A stretch of 64,000 nucleotides of DNA from Brachypodium distachyon (Eukaryota; Streptophyta; Magnoliopsida; Poales; Poaceae): positions 17,516,613-17,580,612 of the forward strand of contig NC_016135.3 of NCBI RefSeq assembly GCF_000005505.3. The letters are read 5' to 3'. Below, in pieces: positions 1 through 11,686 of this stretch. The notes beneath the pieces are model-generated. The model saw only the letters and a list, made by a program, of their open reading frames with translations, searched no databases and was not told the origin of the DNA. Both the position numbers and the translations under genes were made by a program. Each line of letters begins with the position of its first letter. The first letter of the stretch is position 1.

Positions 1-1227
1 GGGATTATTGGCAATCTTTATGGCGCTCTCATTGTCACACAGAAGAGGAACGACATCCACTGAGATACCGAAGTCTTTGAGAGTTTGTCTCATCCAAAGA
101 AGTTGGGCACAACAGCTGCCTGCTGAAACATACTCTGTTTCAGCCGTCTACAAAGCAACAGAATTCTGTTTCTTTGAAGACCAACTCGCATAATCTGAGT
201 CAGAATAGCCAACAAGATCAAAACAAACTTCTTTGGGATACCAGAGACCAAAGAATGGGGTGTGAACTACATATCTGAGGATTTTTTTCACAGCCATGAG
301 ATGACAGTCTCGGGGATTTACTTGAAACCTTGTGCACATGCAAACACTCAACATGATATCTGGCCTAGATGCACAAAGATAAAGTAAAGAGCCAATCATG
401 GAACGAAAAACCTTTTGATCTACTGGTTTACCAGCTGTGTTGAGGTCAAGATGACCATTTGTGGGCATTGGAGTTTCAATTTCATTGGCAGATTCCATCC
501 CAAATTTCTTTAGCATGTCCCTGATGTACTTCGTTTGAGAGATGAAGATTCCATTCTTCATTTGCTTGATTTGAAGACCGAGGAAAAACTTCAATTCTCC
601 CATCAAAGACATCTCAAACTTCTCCGTCATCATCTTTCCAAATTCTTCGTTGAAATCATGGCTAGTGGAACCAAACACAATATCGTCCAAACATATTTGA
701 CACACAAACAGATCATCATTCATTTTCTTTGTAAAAATTGTTGGATCAATTTTACCAATTTTGAAACCCTTTTTGACTAAGAACTTTCTGAGGCATTCAT
801 ACCAGGCTCGAGGTGCTTACTTCAAGCGATAGAGTGCCTAATCAAGTTTATAGACATGATTAGGATGTTCTGGATCTTCAAAACCAGGAGGTTGTTCAAC
901 ATAAACAAGTTCTTCAATTTCTCCTTTTAAGAATGCACTTTTCACATCCATTTGATATAGAGTTATGTCATGATGATTAGCATATGTAAGAAGAATTCTA
1001 ATAGATTCAAGACGTGCAACAGGGGCATAGGTTTCACCGAAATTCAAACCTTCAACCTGAGTGAAGTCCTGTGCAACCCGACGTACTTTGTTCCTCACGA
1101 CGATTCCGTCTTCATCTTGCTTATTTCTGAAGACCCACTTGGTGCCGATGACATGTTGCCTTGGCCTTTCAACAAGGGTCCAGACTTGATTTCTTTTGAA
1201 ATTATTTAGTTCTTCATGCATAGCCAT
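1..1227 (-). pseudogene. copia reverse transcriptase and RNase H, interrupted
   Basis: Residues such as NQVWTLVERP, GTKWVFRNKQDEDG, YAPVARLESIR and QMDVKSAFLKGEI are the N-terminal copia reverse-transcriptase blocks (1227 to 838). A stop precedes the second half, which carries the catalytic box as LDDIVFGS where YVDD is usual. From about 190 to 1 the frame becomes RNase H (a variant of ADYA...S...EAEY followed by LCDNESAIKI). The RNase H domain is cut by the window edge. It is in a different frame from integrase, showing an indel between about 1430 and 1230. Confidence 0.88.
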
Positions 1228-1433
1228 TACCTAATCCGGATCAAATAATGCTTCATCCGTTGTCTTCGGCTCAACTGAAGACACAAAAGAGAAGTGCTTA
1301 AATTTGAAACACGTGAGCGAGTTTGAGTACCTCTTCTGATGTCTCCAAGGATTTGATCAACAGGATGATCCTTCTAAATTCTTTTGCAGATCTTCGGATG
1401 ATGTACTTCACCACCAGCAGTGCTAGGTTGTGC

Positions 1434-2927
1434 TTAATTTGAAGCAGCAGTTTGTCCTTCAGCTGGGGTGAAAGCTCCGGTTTGGTTAGGTTCTTTAGCT
1501 TGTGAAGCACCTTCTTCATTATTGATTCCGGATTCACTTTGCTTGACTTCTTCTGGACGAATATCACCAATGGCCATCTTTTGGATATTTCCTGAAATTT
1601 CTTCAATATCTACAGACATTGGCAATTGCTCTTCCTGGGAGCCGTTAGCTTCATCGAACTGCACGTCCTTAGCAATTTCAACAACTTTTGTGGTGTTGTT
1701 GAAAACTCGATAAGCATGTGCATTCGAGGGATAACCCAAGAAGAAACCTTCGTCACATTTAGAATCAAACTTAGCTCGTCTATTCTTCTTGTTGAGGATG
1801 TAGCATTTGCTTCTGAAGACTCTGAAGTATGACACATCAGGCTTGCGGTTGAAGATGAGCTTGTATGGAGTTTTCTTCAGAAGTCGATGAAGATACAAGT
1901 GATTTGAAGCATGGCAAGCGGTGTTGATGGCTTCAGCTCAGAAACGGTCAGGAGTCTTGTACTCGGTCAGCATGGTCCGGGCAATTTCAATCAACATGCG
2001 GTTCTTCCTCTCCACAACCCCATTTTGTTGAGGAACATGAGGTGCAGAGAACTCATGCTTCACGCCGAACTCATCGAGGAATTCTTCCATCATCAGATTC
2101 TTGAATTCTGTTCCATTGTCACTTCGCACGCCTTTGATGGATACTTCAAATTCATTTTGGGCTCTTCGTGCAAACTTCTTGAAGATCTCAACTACTGTGC
2201 TCTTATCATCCAAAAAGAACACCCAAGTGAAACGTGAATAATCATCAATAATCATAAATCCATATGAATTACCTCCTATACTCATGTATGTTGTAGACAT
2301 GTGAAGCAACTCGAGAGGTCTTGAAGTAGACATGACATTCTTCACTGGATGAGACGCTCCAATTTGCTTCCCAGCTTGGCACGCACTACATAAATGATTA
2401 TTTTCGAAGGAAACATTCTTCAAGCCTCGGATGTGGTCGTCTTTGACAAGTTTGTTCAAATTCTTCATGCCCACATGGCCGAGTCTTCTATGCCAGAGCC
2501 ACCCTAGTGATGATTTTGCAACTAGACACGTAGGGGGTGAGTATGAGGAGTCTTCAAAATTTACAAGATAGAAATTACCCTTTCTTTGCCCTCTGAAGAC
2601 AAAAGAGTTATCCTTTTCTGAAGTAACATACACATATGGTCTTGTGAAGCAAACGATTAGTCCATGATCACATAGTTGAGCAACAGATAGAATATTATAT
2701 CCAAGTGATTCAACAAGAAGTACTTCATTGATAGATAAGTCATTTTCCTTAGAAATAGCAACTTTGCCGAGACCAATTACCTTTCCCTTACCATTGTCAC
2801 CAAAAGTGATGTTTTCATGATGTTGAGGACCAAGTTCTAAAGATCTAAACATTTTCTTCTCACCGGTCATGTGATTCGTACATCCGGAGTCCATGACCCA
2901 CTCTCTTCCTCCGGATGCATATGCCTA
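1434..2927 (-). pseudogene. copia protease and integrase region, interrupted
   Basis: Same frame as gag. The motif MDSGCTNHMTG (about 2890) carries the D-S-G catalytic triad of the aspartic protease. The integrase zinc-binding region follows (HRRLGHVGMKN, then CSACQAGKQ). The catalytic core is seen in DDYSRFTWVFFLD, RSDNGTEFKN and PQQNGVVERKN, giving the D,D-35-E pattern. After a stop near 1936 the integrase C-terminal segment continues to 1434 (FLGYPSNAHAYRVFN). Nearby stops and a frame change at its end show decay. Confidence 0.88.
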
Positions 2928-3038
2928 CGAAGAAAGTTTGGCTCGTTCAGGCACCCATGTCTTCATGGGTTCCTGCACGTTAGTAGAACTTGAAGAACAC
3001 AAGGCATCACGGAAAAATGCAATTACAGATTTTGGCAC

Positions 3039-5240
3039 CTAAATTTGAGGTTTTGCATGTTCTCCACGCATTATGATTCCAGTGAAATTAGCTCTCACTT
3101 TATTATCCTTACCCATCTTCAGAATGTAAGATTCATTAATATGGAATATCGGGTAAGCACGTGAAGTATTGGGACGCTTTGAAGCATCCTTACGGGGATT
3201 CAGATTTGCCACAAATGGAGGAACCTCAGTATACTTTCCTCTTCCCTGGACAAATTTTGTAGGGGGATATTGCTCACGGAGCCAAGCATTACCGTTGACA
3301 TTGTACTTCCTCTCAATACCGATACCATCCTTGCGTCGGCGAGGAATTTGAAGACCAAGAATCTGGTTCAAGGTTTCAGTCCCTTGGTCACACTTGAGGA
3401 TACCAGCCTCAATCTGCTTTTTCAACTTAGCATTTTCTTCAGCCAATGAGAGATCACTAGGTAAAGGGTTAGTGATAGCAGTGCAAGATTCACCAATATT
3501 AGTAAAGCTAGAAGCAAGATCAGGTGAATCAACTGAAACAGGGAAATCAATTTGAGTCACAACATGTGAAGTAGTGATTTGAGAAATGTTGTTCAATGAA
3601 AAATTGCATTTAGAACATACTTCAGAGGAATCACCGTTTTGAGGTAAGTTGACTAGCATAGCATTGAGATCAAGGTTCTCAGATTTGAGGTCCTCATAGG
3701 AGTTCTTCAGATTATCATGCTCGAGTTTGATCGAAACATAGTTAAGACTAGTCTCAGCATGAATTTTCTTCAGATCCTTATGAGCCTCTTCCATGGCCCG
3801 AAACTTAAACTTCAATCTTTTGAGTTCATTAGCCATGTTAGTGTTCTTTTTGATCTCAGTGATAAGCAGGTCTTCTTGCTTCTCAACAATGAACTGAAGT
3901 CTTTCATATGTCATGGGTTCAGATTCTTCATTATCAATTTCATCATTATCAATAGAATTCACTTCAACTTCACTAGGAGATGATACCTTAGAGGATTTTG
4001 CCATGAAGCATGATGGTGAGTTGCGATCGTCTCTGGAGGCATCTTCAGATGAATCTGCAGAGTCAAACAATGAAGTCTTCTCTCTGGCAGATGAAATAGC
4101 TATGGCCAATCCGGCGACGCCGTCTTCAGACTTAGAGTCAGATGATTCTTCAGACGATGAAGAATCTGAGTTCCATTCATCAACATGTGCTCTAGAGTAA
4201 TACTTCCCCTTCTTCTTGTGAGCAGAGTCCTTATTCCAATCCTTCTTCTTGTGACGGTCATTGCTCTTCTTGTGAGGATGTTTCTTGAATCCCTTCTTCT
4301 CCTTGTCTTCATCAGCTTTCTCAGGACATTCAGCAATGAGTTGACCATTCTTGCCATAGTTGAAGCAAGCTCTTTTGGTCATATCAGATTTCTTCCGATG
4401 AGCAGATTTCCGATACTTGGATGAGCTGGATTCACCTTGGTGCTTCAGTTTGTTTCCAAACTTCTTATTGAACCTCTTCACAAACAGAGCAAGCTCGTCA
4501 CTGGAGTTGGATTCTTCATAAGACGAAGATGAGTCTTCAGATTCTTCACTAGAGCTGACAATCTTCTTGGATGATTTCTTGGCCTTGAGTGCAATGTTGT
4601 TCTTCTTCGAACTAGATCCAGAACCATGGATCGTCTTCTTTTCTTCCTGGTCAAGCTCATAGGACACAATTCTTCCAAGCACCCAGGTGGGAGTTAACTC
4701 TTTGAAGTCTGGCCTATGCTTGATCAACTCACAGACAGTGGTCTACTCCATGGGAAGAGCTCGAAGAAATCTTCTGTTTTGCATCAAGTCAGTGATATTG
4801 TGATCATCAAGAGTATTCAGCTCATTCACAATGGTGCTCATGCGATCATACAGTGAAGAAACAGTCTCATTTGGCTCAAGCATAAGTCTGTCAAACTGAC
4901 TGATGGGGCGAGTAACTCTAGAATCTTTGATAGTGGTTGTCCCTTCATGGACTTCAGCGAGAAGATCCCATATCTTTTTTGCATCAACAAGGTTACTGAT
5001 CTTGTTAAACTCCGCATCACTGACAATTGAGAAGATGATATCACAAGCTTTGGCGTTCGCCTGATACTTCCTCAGAGAAATAGCATCATATCCAGAGATG
5101 GGTCCTTGAGGAACAACAAAGCCGTTTGTGACTGCTTCCCAAGCACAAGGGTCAGTAGATATGATGTGAGTCTTAATGCGATTTTTCCAAAAAGCATAAT
5201 CGGTACTGCTAAGAACAGGTAACTTTCCTTCCTTAGACAT
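3039..5240 (-). pseudogene. copia gag, interrupted
   Basis: Starts with ATG at 5240 (MSKEGKLPVLSSTDYAFWKN). The first 165 residues match the UBN2/gag-type N-terminal domain of copia elements. A stop at 4743-4745 then interrupts a frame that continues unchanged to 3039. A CCHC-like knuckle (CFNYGKNGQLIAECP) follows, but the glycine/histidine spacing is degraded: the expected histidine is absent. Beyond it lies a Ser/Asp/Glu-rich, coiled-coil-like region typical of long copia gags. The protein would package element RNA into particles; the stops make this copy defective. Confidence 0.85.
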
Positions 5241-5280
5241 ACTTCTTCCTCAGGTGGTTAACCAAAAACAAGGAAGCCTT

Positions 5281-5292
5281 GCTCTGATACCA
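5281..5292 (-). other. Primer binding site, initiator Met-tRNA
   Basis: The minus strand reads TGGTATCAGAGC two bases inside the LTR end. This is the standard plant retrotransposon sequence complementary to the 3' end of initiator methionine tRNA, used to prime minus-strand DNA synthesis. Confidence 0.9.
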
Positions 5293-5294
5293 AG

Positions 5295-6465
5295 TGAAAG
5301 ATCGAGTACGTCACAGAGGAGGGGGTGAATGTGACAAGTTTTAATTCTTTCTTCAAATTATGAAGACTGAAGACTGAAGACAGTCACGATACTTCAACAA
5401 CAGAGATTACACTTTGCAATTTTAGAGTAGCAGCAGAATGAGGAAAGATGAACAAGTATAGCAGTAGCAATGAAGACAAAGACAATGAGAACAATTATAC
5501 TTCAACAGAAAGTATTAGGTTGAGGAACGAAATCACCAGGACATGAAGACACGGGGATTTGTTTTTTGAAGTTTAGATTGTTGGCAAAATCCTACGTCTC
5601 CGTTGAGAGGGCTGAGTCACACAAGACTCGCGGACACACAAGTCCACCCAATCCTCTTGAGCTAAGACCTAAGTCTCGCCCAGTTACTCGTGGTAGATCT
5701 TGAGGTGATCTCCAGACCTTCACCGACTGGTTGATGGCGAATCACAAGCTTCGATTGCTCTTCAACACTGACTCCTAGCCGTCTAGGTGATGCCAATCAC
5801 CAAGAGTAACAAGCTTTAAGTGCTCGGCTAGAGAGGGGATCCCATTTTTCACGCTCAGTTCAGCTCTAAGGGTTTTATCCGGTGTTCTTCAAAACAACTC
5901 ACTGGGGGATCACCACCAAACCCGTTCGTGGTGGGTCGTCTTATATAGCCTTGGTCACGGCTGATCTAGCCGTTGTGACCCGTTGGATAAAGTGATCCCT
6001 GAGACTCCAGCTCACACTTTATCTCTTTGTCTCAACGGTTAGATTAGGTGGTCAAAACAAAAGCGACTGATTTTCAAACACATTTGAAATCAGAGTGAAG
6101 ACTTCACGCGGAAGTTTCTATGAAGCCTGAAATGCTTCATTCTTCACTCTGACGAAAAACACTCACACAGAAAAATGGTTTTCGCCCAAGTTGAACACGT
6201 AGAATAGGTTTCACCTGAACCAGCTCCACACTTCAAACCCCCCTCTATACTCAAGTGAAGAAAAAACTACGGAAAGACCTATGAAGAAAGCTACACTTCA
6301 TGTTCTTCACCGTTTTTCACTGAGTTTTTCATAGTTCAAGCCAGTACATGTACTTCAATTTTTAGGGGTCGTCAATGCTGGTTAAACCAACTCTTCTGAG
6401 GAACTAAAACCTGAAACACTCCGTGTAACTCATTAGTTCCTCAACCATGTTGTCATCATTCATCA
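5295..6465 (-). repeat. 5' LTR of the copia element
   Basis: In element orientation the LTR begins TGATGAATGATGAC at 6465 and ends ATCTTTCA at 5295, giving the usual TG...CA termini and about 1.17 kb. The inner edge is fixed by the primer binding site two bases away. The outer edge is fixed because a LINE reading frame resumes immediately beyond it. The interior is rich in TGAAGA/CTTCA words. Only one LTR is in the window, so its age cannot be estimated from LTR divergence. Confidence 0.8.
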
Positions 6466-7213
6466 AAACCCATACAGGGGCAAGGTTTTCAAAACCACCC
6501 ACTCTTTCGGGGGTGCAAACATCTACCAAGGCCACTAGGCAGTGCCCGCCGCGGACATCGCGTCACCCCTTCCACAGAAAGCCGCGACAAATCTTTTCAA
6601 TGGCGTTGATGGTGGCCATAGGCAAATCGAGAGAGAGCATGGCGTAAATCGGCATAGCGCTGAGGGTGGATTTGACGAGCGTCAGTCTACCGCCACTGGA
6701 GAGAAGAGGGGCAGCCCAGGATTGAAGCTTGCCGGCAACCTTGTCCACCATCCCGCGCAATTGGGCCGCAGTGGCTTTCCTGACCCCCAAAGGAAGGCCC
6801 AGGTAAGAACAAGGAAATGTGGCAATCGGGCACTGGAGCATCTGGGCCACCATCCCCTGCTGAGCATCAGAGCAACGGATTAAATGGGCCGCACTCTTGG
6901 CCATATTGGCTTGGAGCCCCGACGCGAGTCCGAAATCCGTGAGGAGCTCGGAACAGGCGCGTAATTCCGAGACCACTGGCCTGAAGAAAACGACCACGTC
7001 GTCGGCAAAAATCGAGGTGCGATGGCGAAGCCCACAGTCTCCCAGGATACCGCACTCTGAAGCCCGATGGAACAACCGGTCAAGCACGTCGATTGCCAAG
7101 ACGAAGAGCATCGGAAAGCGGATCAGCTTGCCGCAAGGCACAACGGTGAGCAATCGACTGGCCCGGCACACCGTTCATCAGGACCCTCGTAGAAGTGCGG
7201 AGAAGACCACCAA
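6466..7213 (-). mobile_element. LINE reverse-transcriptase relic
   Basis: The minus strand encodes the C-terminal half of a plant non-LTR reverse transcriptase: VLMNGVPG, PMLFVLAIDVLDRLF, FADDVVVFFRP (catalytic FADD), SYLGLPLGVRK, GRLTLVKSTLSAMPIY and CRGFLWKG. The frame begins near 7212 and changes by one base before PMLF near 7110. It crosses a stop at 6563-6565 and continues as GGHCLVALVDVC up to 6466, where the copia LTR begins. It is an immobile fragment. The portion on the far side of the copia element would lie left of the window. Confidence 0.88.
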
Positions 7214-7215
7214 AC

Positions 7216-7323
7216 ATTACTGTCCCCAGATGATCATTATTGTGAAATGATAATAGTATTTGGACTCCTTTCTTAGATGCAACCTAGAAATATTACTATC
7301 CCCAGATGATCATTATTGTGAAA
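7216..7323. repeat. 32-bp direct repeat pair, 76-bp spacing
   Basis: A 32-bp unit beginning ATTACTGTCCCCAGATGATC occurs at 7216-7247 and again at 7292-7323 with one mismatch. It sits between the LINE relic and the 3' end of malate synthase, so it may fall in that gene's 3' untranslated or flanking DNA. The cause could be a local tandem duplication or a footprint of an excised or inserted element. The rest of 7214-7389 shows nothing else recognisable. Confidence 0.8.
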
Positions 7324-7389
7324 ACAAACATCAAAGCCAACTAGGTGCGAATCTGGATTAGCTCGTGTTCTTGGAGCTAATCCAGATTC

Positions 7390-9240
7390 TCAGAGCTTGG
7401 ACGGCGACGCTCTGGGATGGTGCACGACAATGAGCCCATAGGCGTCGAGCGTGAGGAAGTCGTCCAGCTCCGGCGCCACGCACTGCCGGCCAAAGATCCT
7501 TCCCGCCTCAGCATACCGCCCGGCCCGGAACCTCTGGGCCCCGACCTCGGCCCGGAGCCTCTCCATCTCCTCCTCCACGACGCGCGCGAGCAGCTCCGGC
7601 GTGGCGCGGACCTCGACGCCGCAGCCGGCGTCCAGCGCCGCGCCGTGCCGCACCCACTGCCAGTTCTGCACGCGGCTGATCTCCGCCGTGGCCGCGTCCT
7701 CCATCAGGTTGTACAGCGGCACGGACCCGGACCCGGCCAGCCACGCCGCCAGGTACCGCACCCCGACGCGGGCGTTGAGCCGCAGCGCCTCCACCGTGCG
7801 CGCGCCACGTGGCGGCTGCAGCAGGTCCTCCTCCGTGATGTCGGCGCCGGAGTCGATGGCGGCGTCGATCTGGTTGGGCCTCCCGCCGAGGTGTCCCTCG
7901 AAGACCTCCCGGATCGCCGGGATGAGCCCCGGGTGCGCCGCCCACGTGCCGTCGTGCCCCGCAAGCGCCTCCCTCCGCTTGTCCCCCCTCACCAGCTCCA
8001 GCGCCGCCTCGTTCGCCGCCGCGTCGTCCTTGATCGGTATCTGCGCCGCCTGTAAACACGATCCAGCATCCTTATCAATAAGCAGGTGCTTAATTACAAC
8101 TTTGCACGGGGGTTTGGCATTACCATGCCGCCCATGGCGTGGACGCGGCGGCGGTGGCATGTGCGGATGAGGAGCTGTGAGTAGGAGCGCATGAAGTGCT
8201 GGGCCATGCCGACGAGGGCGCGGTCAGGGAGCAGCCGGCCCGGGTGGCCGCGGAACGTCTTGACGTAGCTGAAGATGTAGTCCCACCGCCCGCAGTTGAG
8301 CCCCGCCGAGTGCTCCCTTAGCTCATGGAGGATCTCGTCCATCTGGAACGCCGCCGGCAGCGTCTCCACCAGCACCGTCGCCCGGACGCTCCCGTTCTCG
8401 ATCCCCGCGAACTTCTCCGCCCTCGAAAACACCGCGTTCCAGATCCTCGCCTCCCTCGAGTGCTCCATCTTGGGGAGGTAGAAGAAAGGGCCGTAGCCGG
8501 CGCCCTGGCCGGCGCGGAAGGCGGCGTGGTTGTGGAAGAAGTAGAGCCCGAAGTCGACGAGGCAGCCGATGGCCGTCTCGTTGTCTACGAGCACGTGGGA
8601 CTCCGGCAGGTGCCAGCCGCGCGGCCGGACGAAGAGCTTCGCCGTGCCGCGCTCGTCGTCCAGCTTGTACACGCGCCCGCCGCGCGCGTCGTCGCGGAAG
8701 CTGATGGTGCCGGCCACGGCGTCCCGCAGGTTCACCTGCCCCCGCATCAGGTTCTCCCACGTCGGCGACAGCGCGTCCTCGAAGTCCGCCTGCCACGCCA
8801 CAAGTCACTCTCTCATTCTTAATTGGGCACTCCGAAGTTAGACGCACACACTACGCTTACGATGCGTGTTTACTTACCATGAAGACCTTGGCGCCGGAGT
8901 TGAGGGCGTTGATGACCATCTTCCTGGGGTCGGCGGGGCCGGTGATCTCGACGGTGCGGTCGGCGATGGCCGGGGGAAGGGGCGCGCACGTCCACTCGCC
9001 CTCGCGGACGAGCCGTGTCGCAGGGTCGAACCTGGGAAGCTCGCCGGCGTCGTAGCACCGCTGGGCGTCCCGCCGCAGCTCCATGGCGTGCCTGACGGGG
9101 CCCCGGAACTCGCGGTGCAGGGCGGCCACGAAGGCCAGCGCGTCGCGGGTCAGGACGGACGCGAACTCCGGGTCGTAGCGCCCCCGGATGTCCACGCCCT
9201 CCGGCGTCTCGTAGCATGGCACCGGCATCGTCTTAGACAT
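7390..9240 (-). CDS. MLS: Malate synthase, glyoxysomal/peroxisomal
   Basis: Three coding exons: 9240-8878, 8789-8124 and 8049-7390, with GT-AG introns of 88 and 74 bp and phase-0 joins, giving 562 residues, close to the usual plant length of about 565. The enzyme condenses acetyl-CoA with glyoxylate to malate in the glyoxylate cycle, which lets seedlings convert stored fat to sugar. The family signature HSAGLNCGRWDYIFS is present in exon 2. The protein ends in SKL, the type-1 peroxisomal targeting signal, and has no N-terminal signal peptide. The start MSKTMPVPCYETPEG is chosen because it is the first ATG in frame, 95 bp below a TATA box. All joins keep the frame and no lesion is visible. Strong GC enrichment is usual for grass genes. 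Confidence 0.96.
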
Positions 9241-9334
9241 CGTTCGTTCGTGTGTTGAGCTGGTGTTTGAGTGAGCCGCGAGGAGCGTGCAACCTTGGAG
9301 GAGTGCGTGTTTTCTTTGGTGAGCATGGAGCGGG

Positions 9335-9342
9335 TATATATA
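9335..9342 (-). promoter_or_regulatory. TATA box of malate synthase
   Basis: TATATATA within CGTATATATACCCG on the minus strand, 95 bp upstream of the malate synthase ATG. It is the only TATA-like run in the proximal 150 bp and the distance suits a 5' leader of about 60-65 bases. Confidence 0.7.
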
Positions 9343-9902
9343 CGAGCGGGGAGAGAGGCCGCCGGCATCAGTGTGGAGTTTGAGGATTAATACTGTCTGA
9401 GATGACGTGATCAAAACGGAACCATCTCGCTGTTCACGAGAGAAAACAGCAATTAACAGTGAAAAAACCCAATCAAATTGCAGGGAATTGCCAAATTCGC
9501 AATCAGTGTAGTCTCCCCCTTGCGTTTCGAGAAAACAAGTGAAGTTTCGAATTTCTGACGCCGCTGTAGTTATCTTGTAAAACAAACCAAGAAGCAAAGC
9601 TTTGCTTGTGGATGGATTCAGCGCCTCTGTCCAACATGGTGCGCTAAGAGCCGAAGCGGCGAACATCAAGCATTTGCAACTGCATGGATCATTCATTCAT
9701 GGCCATGGATGGGATGAATGACGAAGATCTGAAACAGAAACGTGGTGGTTACGATAAGGCACGCTGCGCCGCTCTTTGCTGTAGCCTTGTGCATCAGCGT
9801 GCATGGCATCGGTAGGCGTAGCTTGTTTCTTTGGTGTACCGTCTCGGGATTTTTTTTGCCGGGGGTCGGGAAGATGGTTTTAACGTTCCCGCTGGCCGTT
9901 TC
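9343..9902. other. Upstream flank of malate synthase, no gene seen
   Basis: Between the TATA box and the retroposon there is about 560 bp of mixed-composition DNA with no supported coding frame. It is the likely promoter region of malate synthase, so any sugar- or germination-responsive sites would be here. I could not assign specific motifs. Confidence 0.5.
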
Positions 9903-9915
9903 TGTTCCGGCTCTT

Positions 9916-11673
9916 TTTTTTTGGACACGGCCGTTATTTTTTATGATTGCATTTCAATCTAAAGCACCACAAATAGACTCCAAAAGATCCTGTAATGGAA
10001 GTCCTATTGCGAACAACAAACAGCTAACCATAGAAAACCTCATGCTAACACCAAATTAAGAGTCGCACCATCATCAGTCTCTCGCCCCTCAAATACTCGC
10101 CACCGGAAGGACGATAAAAACTTGAGGAAAGTGGGGAAAGTACAAAGAGACAAAAGAAGACTCCGGCTCTTCAATCATGCACAAGAAGAGTACGCAACTT
10201 CTCCACCGGAAGGACGATAGAATCCTGGAGGAAGTGGGGAGAAGGAGAGATGTAAGGGTGACATGATCTAAAAGAGTACCACTGATAGACTTATCTCTAC
10301 CTACAAGGAGAAAGCCTTGCGTAGAGTGTAAAAGAATGGCACCACACAACAACAAGTTGAGGAAAATAGAGGCAACAAGCAGCCGTAAGCTGGGAACTTT
10401 GGAGTGGCAAGGAGGGGAAGCTTGGCTTGCAACCTCCAAGATAGAAAATGAGCATTAAGAACAGCGCCTTCAACAAGGGAATGGCACAAGAGCGCCACCG
10501 CCGCCGATCTGAAATCCAGATCAAGGGTTTCCCCCAAACTCATCCATCGATGCTCGGCGAGAATCCAGGACAAACGCCCCCCAAGGAGGTCAGCAACACC
10601 ATAGACGTTGACGCGTCTTCAGCAAACAGGCTCCGGATTTCTCCGCGGATTCTAGACAAATCAAGCATCTAATCCATCCATTTGGAAACAAGACAACAAG
10701 TTGAACCATACGAGCAGATCATGACCACAGAAGAGGAAGGCAGGAGAAGGAAGGGGATTTACCACGATGCCTTCAAAGAGGCAAACAACACCCACAGGCG
10801 CTGCCATCGTGCATCGACCGAAAAGCGATTGGGCTTTCGCCAGTCCCCGAACTCTGGAACATCACACAACAACATGACATGGCTACACCAAAGCCGGATC
10901 TGGTCATGCCATCGGCGCGTCACACACCTGCTGGATCAGAGCTCACCGCAAGCAGGCACATGGGGCTCCACAGAAGCGTAGAGTCCAAGCGAGGAGGGGG
11001 GCGGTGGAGGACACCAGCGGTGCCAGCAGAGCGAGGAGGAGTGGAGGACCACAGGGGCATGCGGGAGAAACCAGCCGGTGGAGGGCCGCCCCGCGAACTG
11101 AAGTGGGTGGCGTCGCCGCCGGACGTAGACGCCCGACCGACACCTGCGCAGACGCCCGGCCGACGACGGGAGGAGGAACAGCAGGGCGCGCAGGGGTCTC
11201 CTCACACGGATCCTGCCCGGGGCACGCCGGATCCCTACGGATCTGGGCTTTGAGGCCGGCTTGGGCAGGGGACACGGATCCTGCCCGGGGCACGCCGGAT
11301 CCCTGCGGATGTGGGCTTTGAGGCTGGCTCGGGCAGGGGAGGCGCCCCATGGCGGTCAGGCCGAGGGAGGGGAGGCGGAGCGCATCGTAGCCGGACAGGA
11401 CCACTGGATCTGGGATGACGGAGGGAGGAGGAGCGGGGCTGCCGCTGCCAGAGTTGCGGGTGAACATGGGGTGGTTGCGTGGTTGGGGGATGGATGGCCT
11501 GCCCGCGGAAAGGCCTCGCCGCCACCTTCCTTGGCGGCGCCCGGGCTGCCGGCGGCTGCCTCCGACAGCGGTGAGGGAGAAGGGGCGTGGGTAGGGTGGC
11601 GGCAGCGCGGTGCTAGGTTTTCGCCCCCGAGACGCCCGTGAGAGGCGACGCGGGGGGCTTTTTTCCTGTCTTT
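9916..11673 (-). mobile_element. Poly(A)-tailed retroposon with 13-bp target duplication
   Basis: The 13-mer TGTTCCGGCTCTT occurs at 9903-9915 and 11674-11686, exactly flanking this block. Next to the left copy is a T run (9914-9922), which on the minus strand is a terminal poly(A). The block therefore has the hallmarks of target-primed reverse transcription, about 1.76 kb, oriented minus. Its 5' end (right side) is very GC-rich and its 3' half is AT-richer, like a gene or LINE transcript with a GC-rich leader. No reverse-transcriptase, endonuclease or known domain was found. The longest open frame (249 codons, 10943-11692) overruns the element and looks compositional. It may be a non-autonomous LINE derivative or a retroposed noncoding transcript. 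Confidence 0.75.
11204..11339. repeat. 68-bp tandem duplication inside the retroposon
   Basis: Two adjacent 68-bp units (11204-11271 and 11272-11339) begin ACACGGATCCTGCCCGGGGC and end GGGCAGGGG. They differ at about four or five positions. The unit length is not a multiple of three, so it does not support a conserved coding repeat. Confidence 0.85.
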
Positions 11674-11686
11674 TGTTCCGGCTCTT

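Larger units (their letters stand above)
1..6465 (-). mobile_element. Ty1-copia LTR retrotransposon, 5' part, decayed
   Basis: Reading the minus strand from 6465 down, the order is LTR, primer binding site, gag with a zinc knuckle, protease, integrase, reverse transcriptase and RNase H. Integrase before reverse transcriptase is the copia order. The element runs off the left window edge inside RNase H, so the second LTR and the target duplication cannot be seen. The large gag with a long charged, coiled-coil-like stretch recalls the SIRE/Maximus lineage, which is inference. The frame carries at least five in-frame stops (near 4743, 3039, 2926, 1936 and 838) and a frame change between about 1430 and 1230, so it cannot be autonomous. 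Its outer end interrupts a LINE frame, so it is the younger insertion. Confidence 0.93.

Noticed and set aside
7417..8170. Long plus-strand open frames (212 and 239 codons) opposite malate synthase
   Set aside because: They are GC-driven shadows of malate synthase exon 3 and its intron, with Arg/Pro/Ala-rich translations and no motifs.
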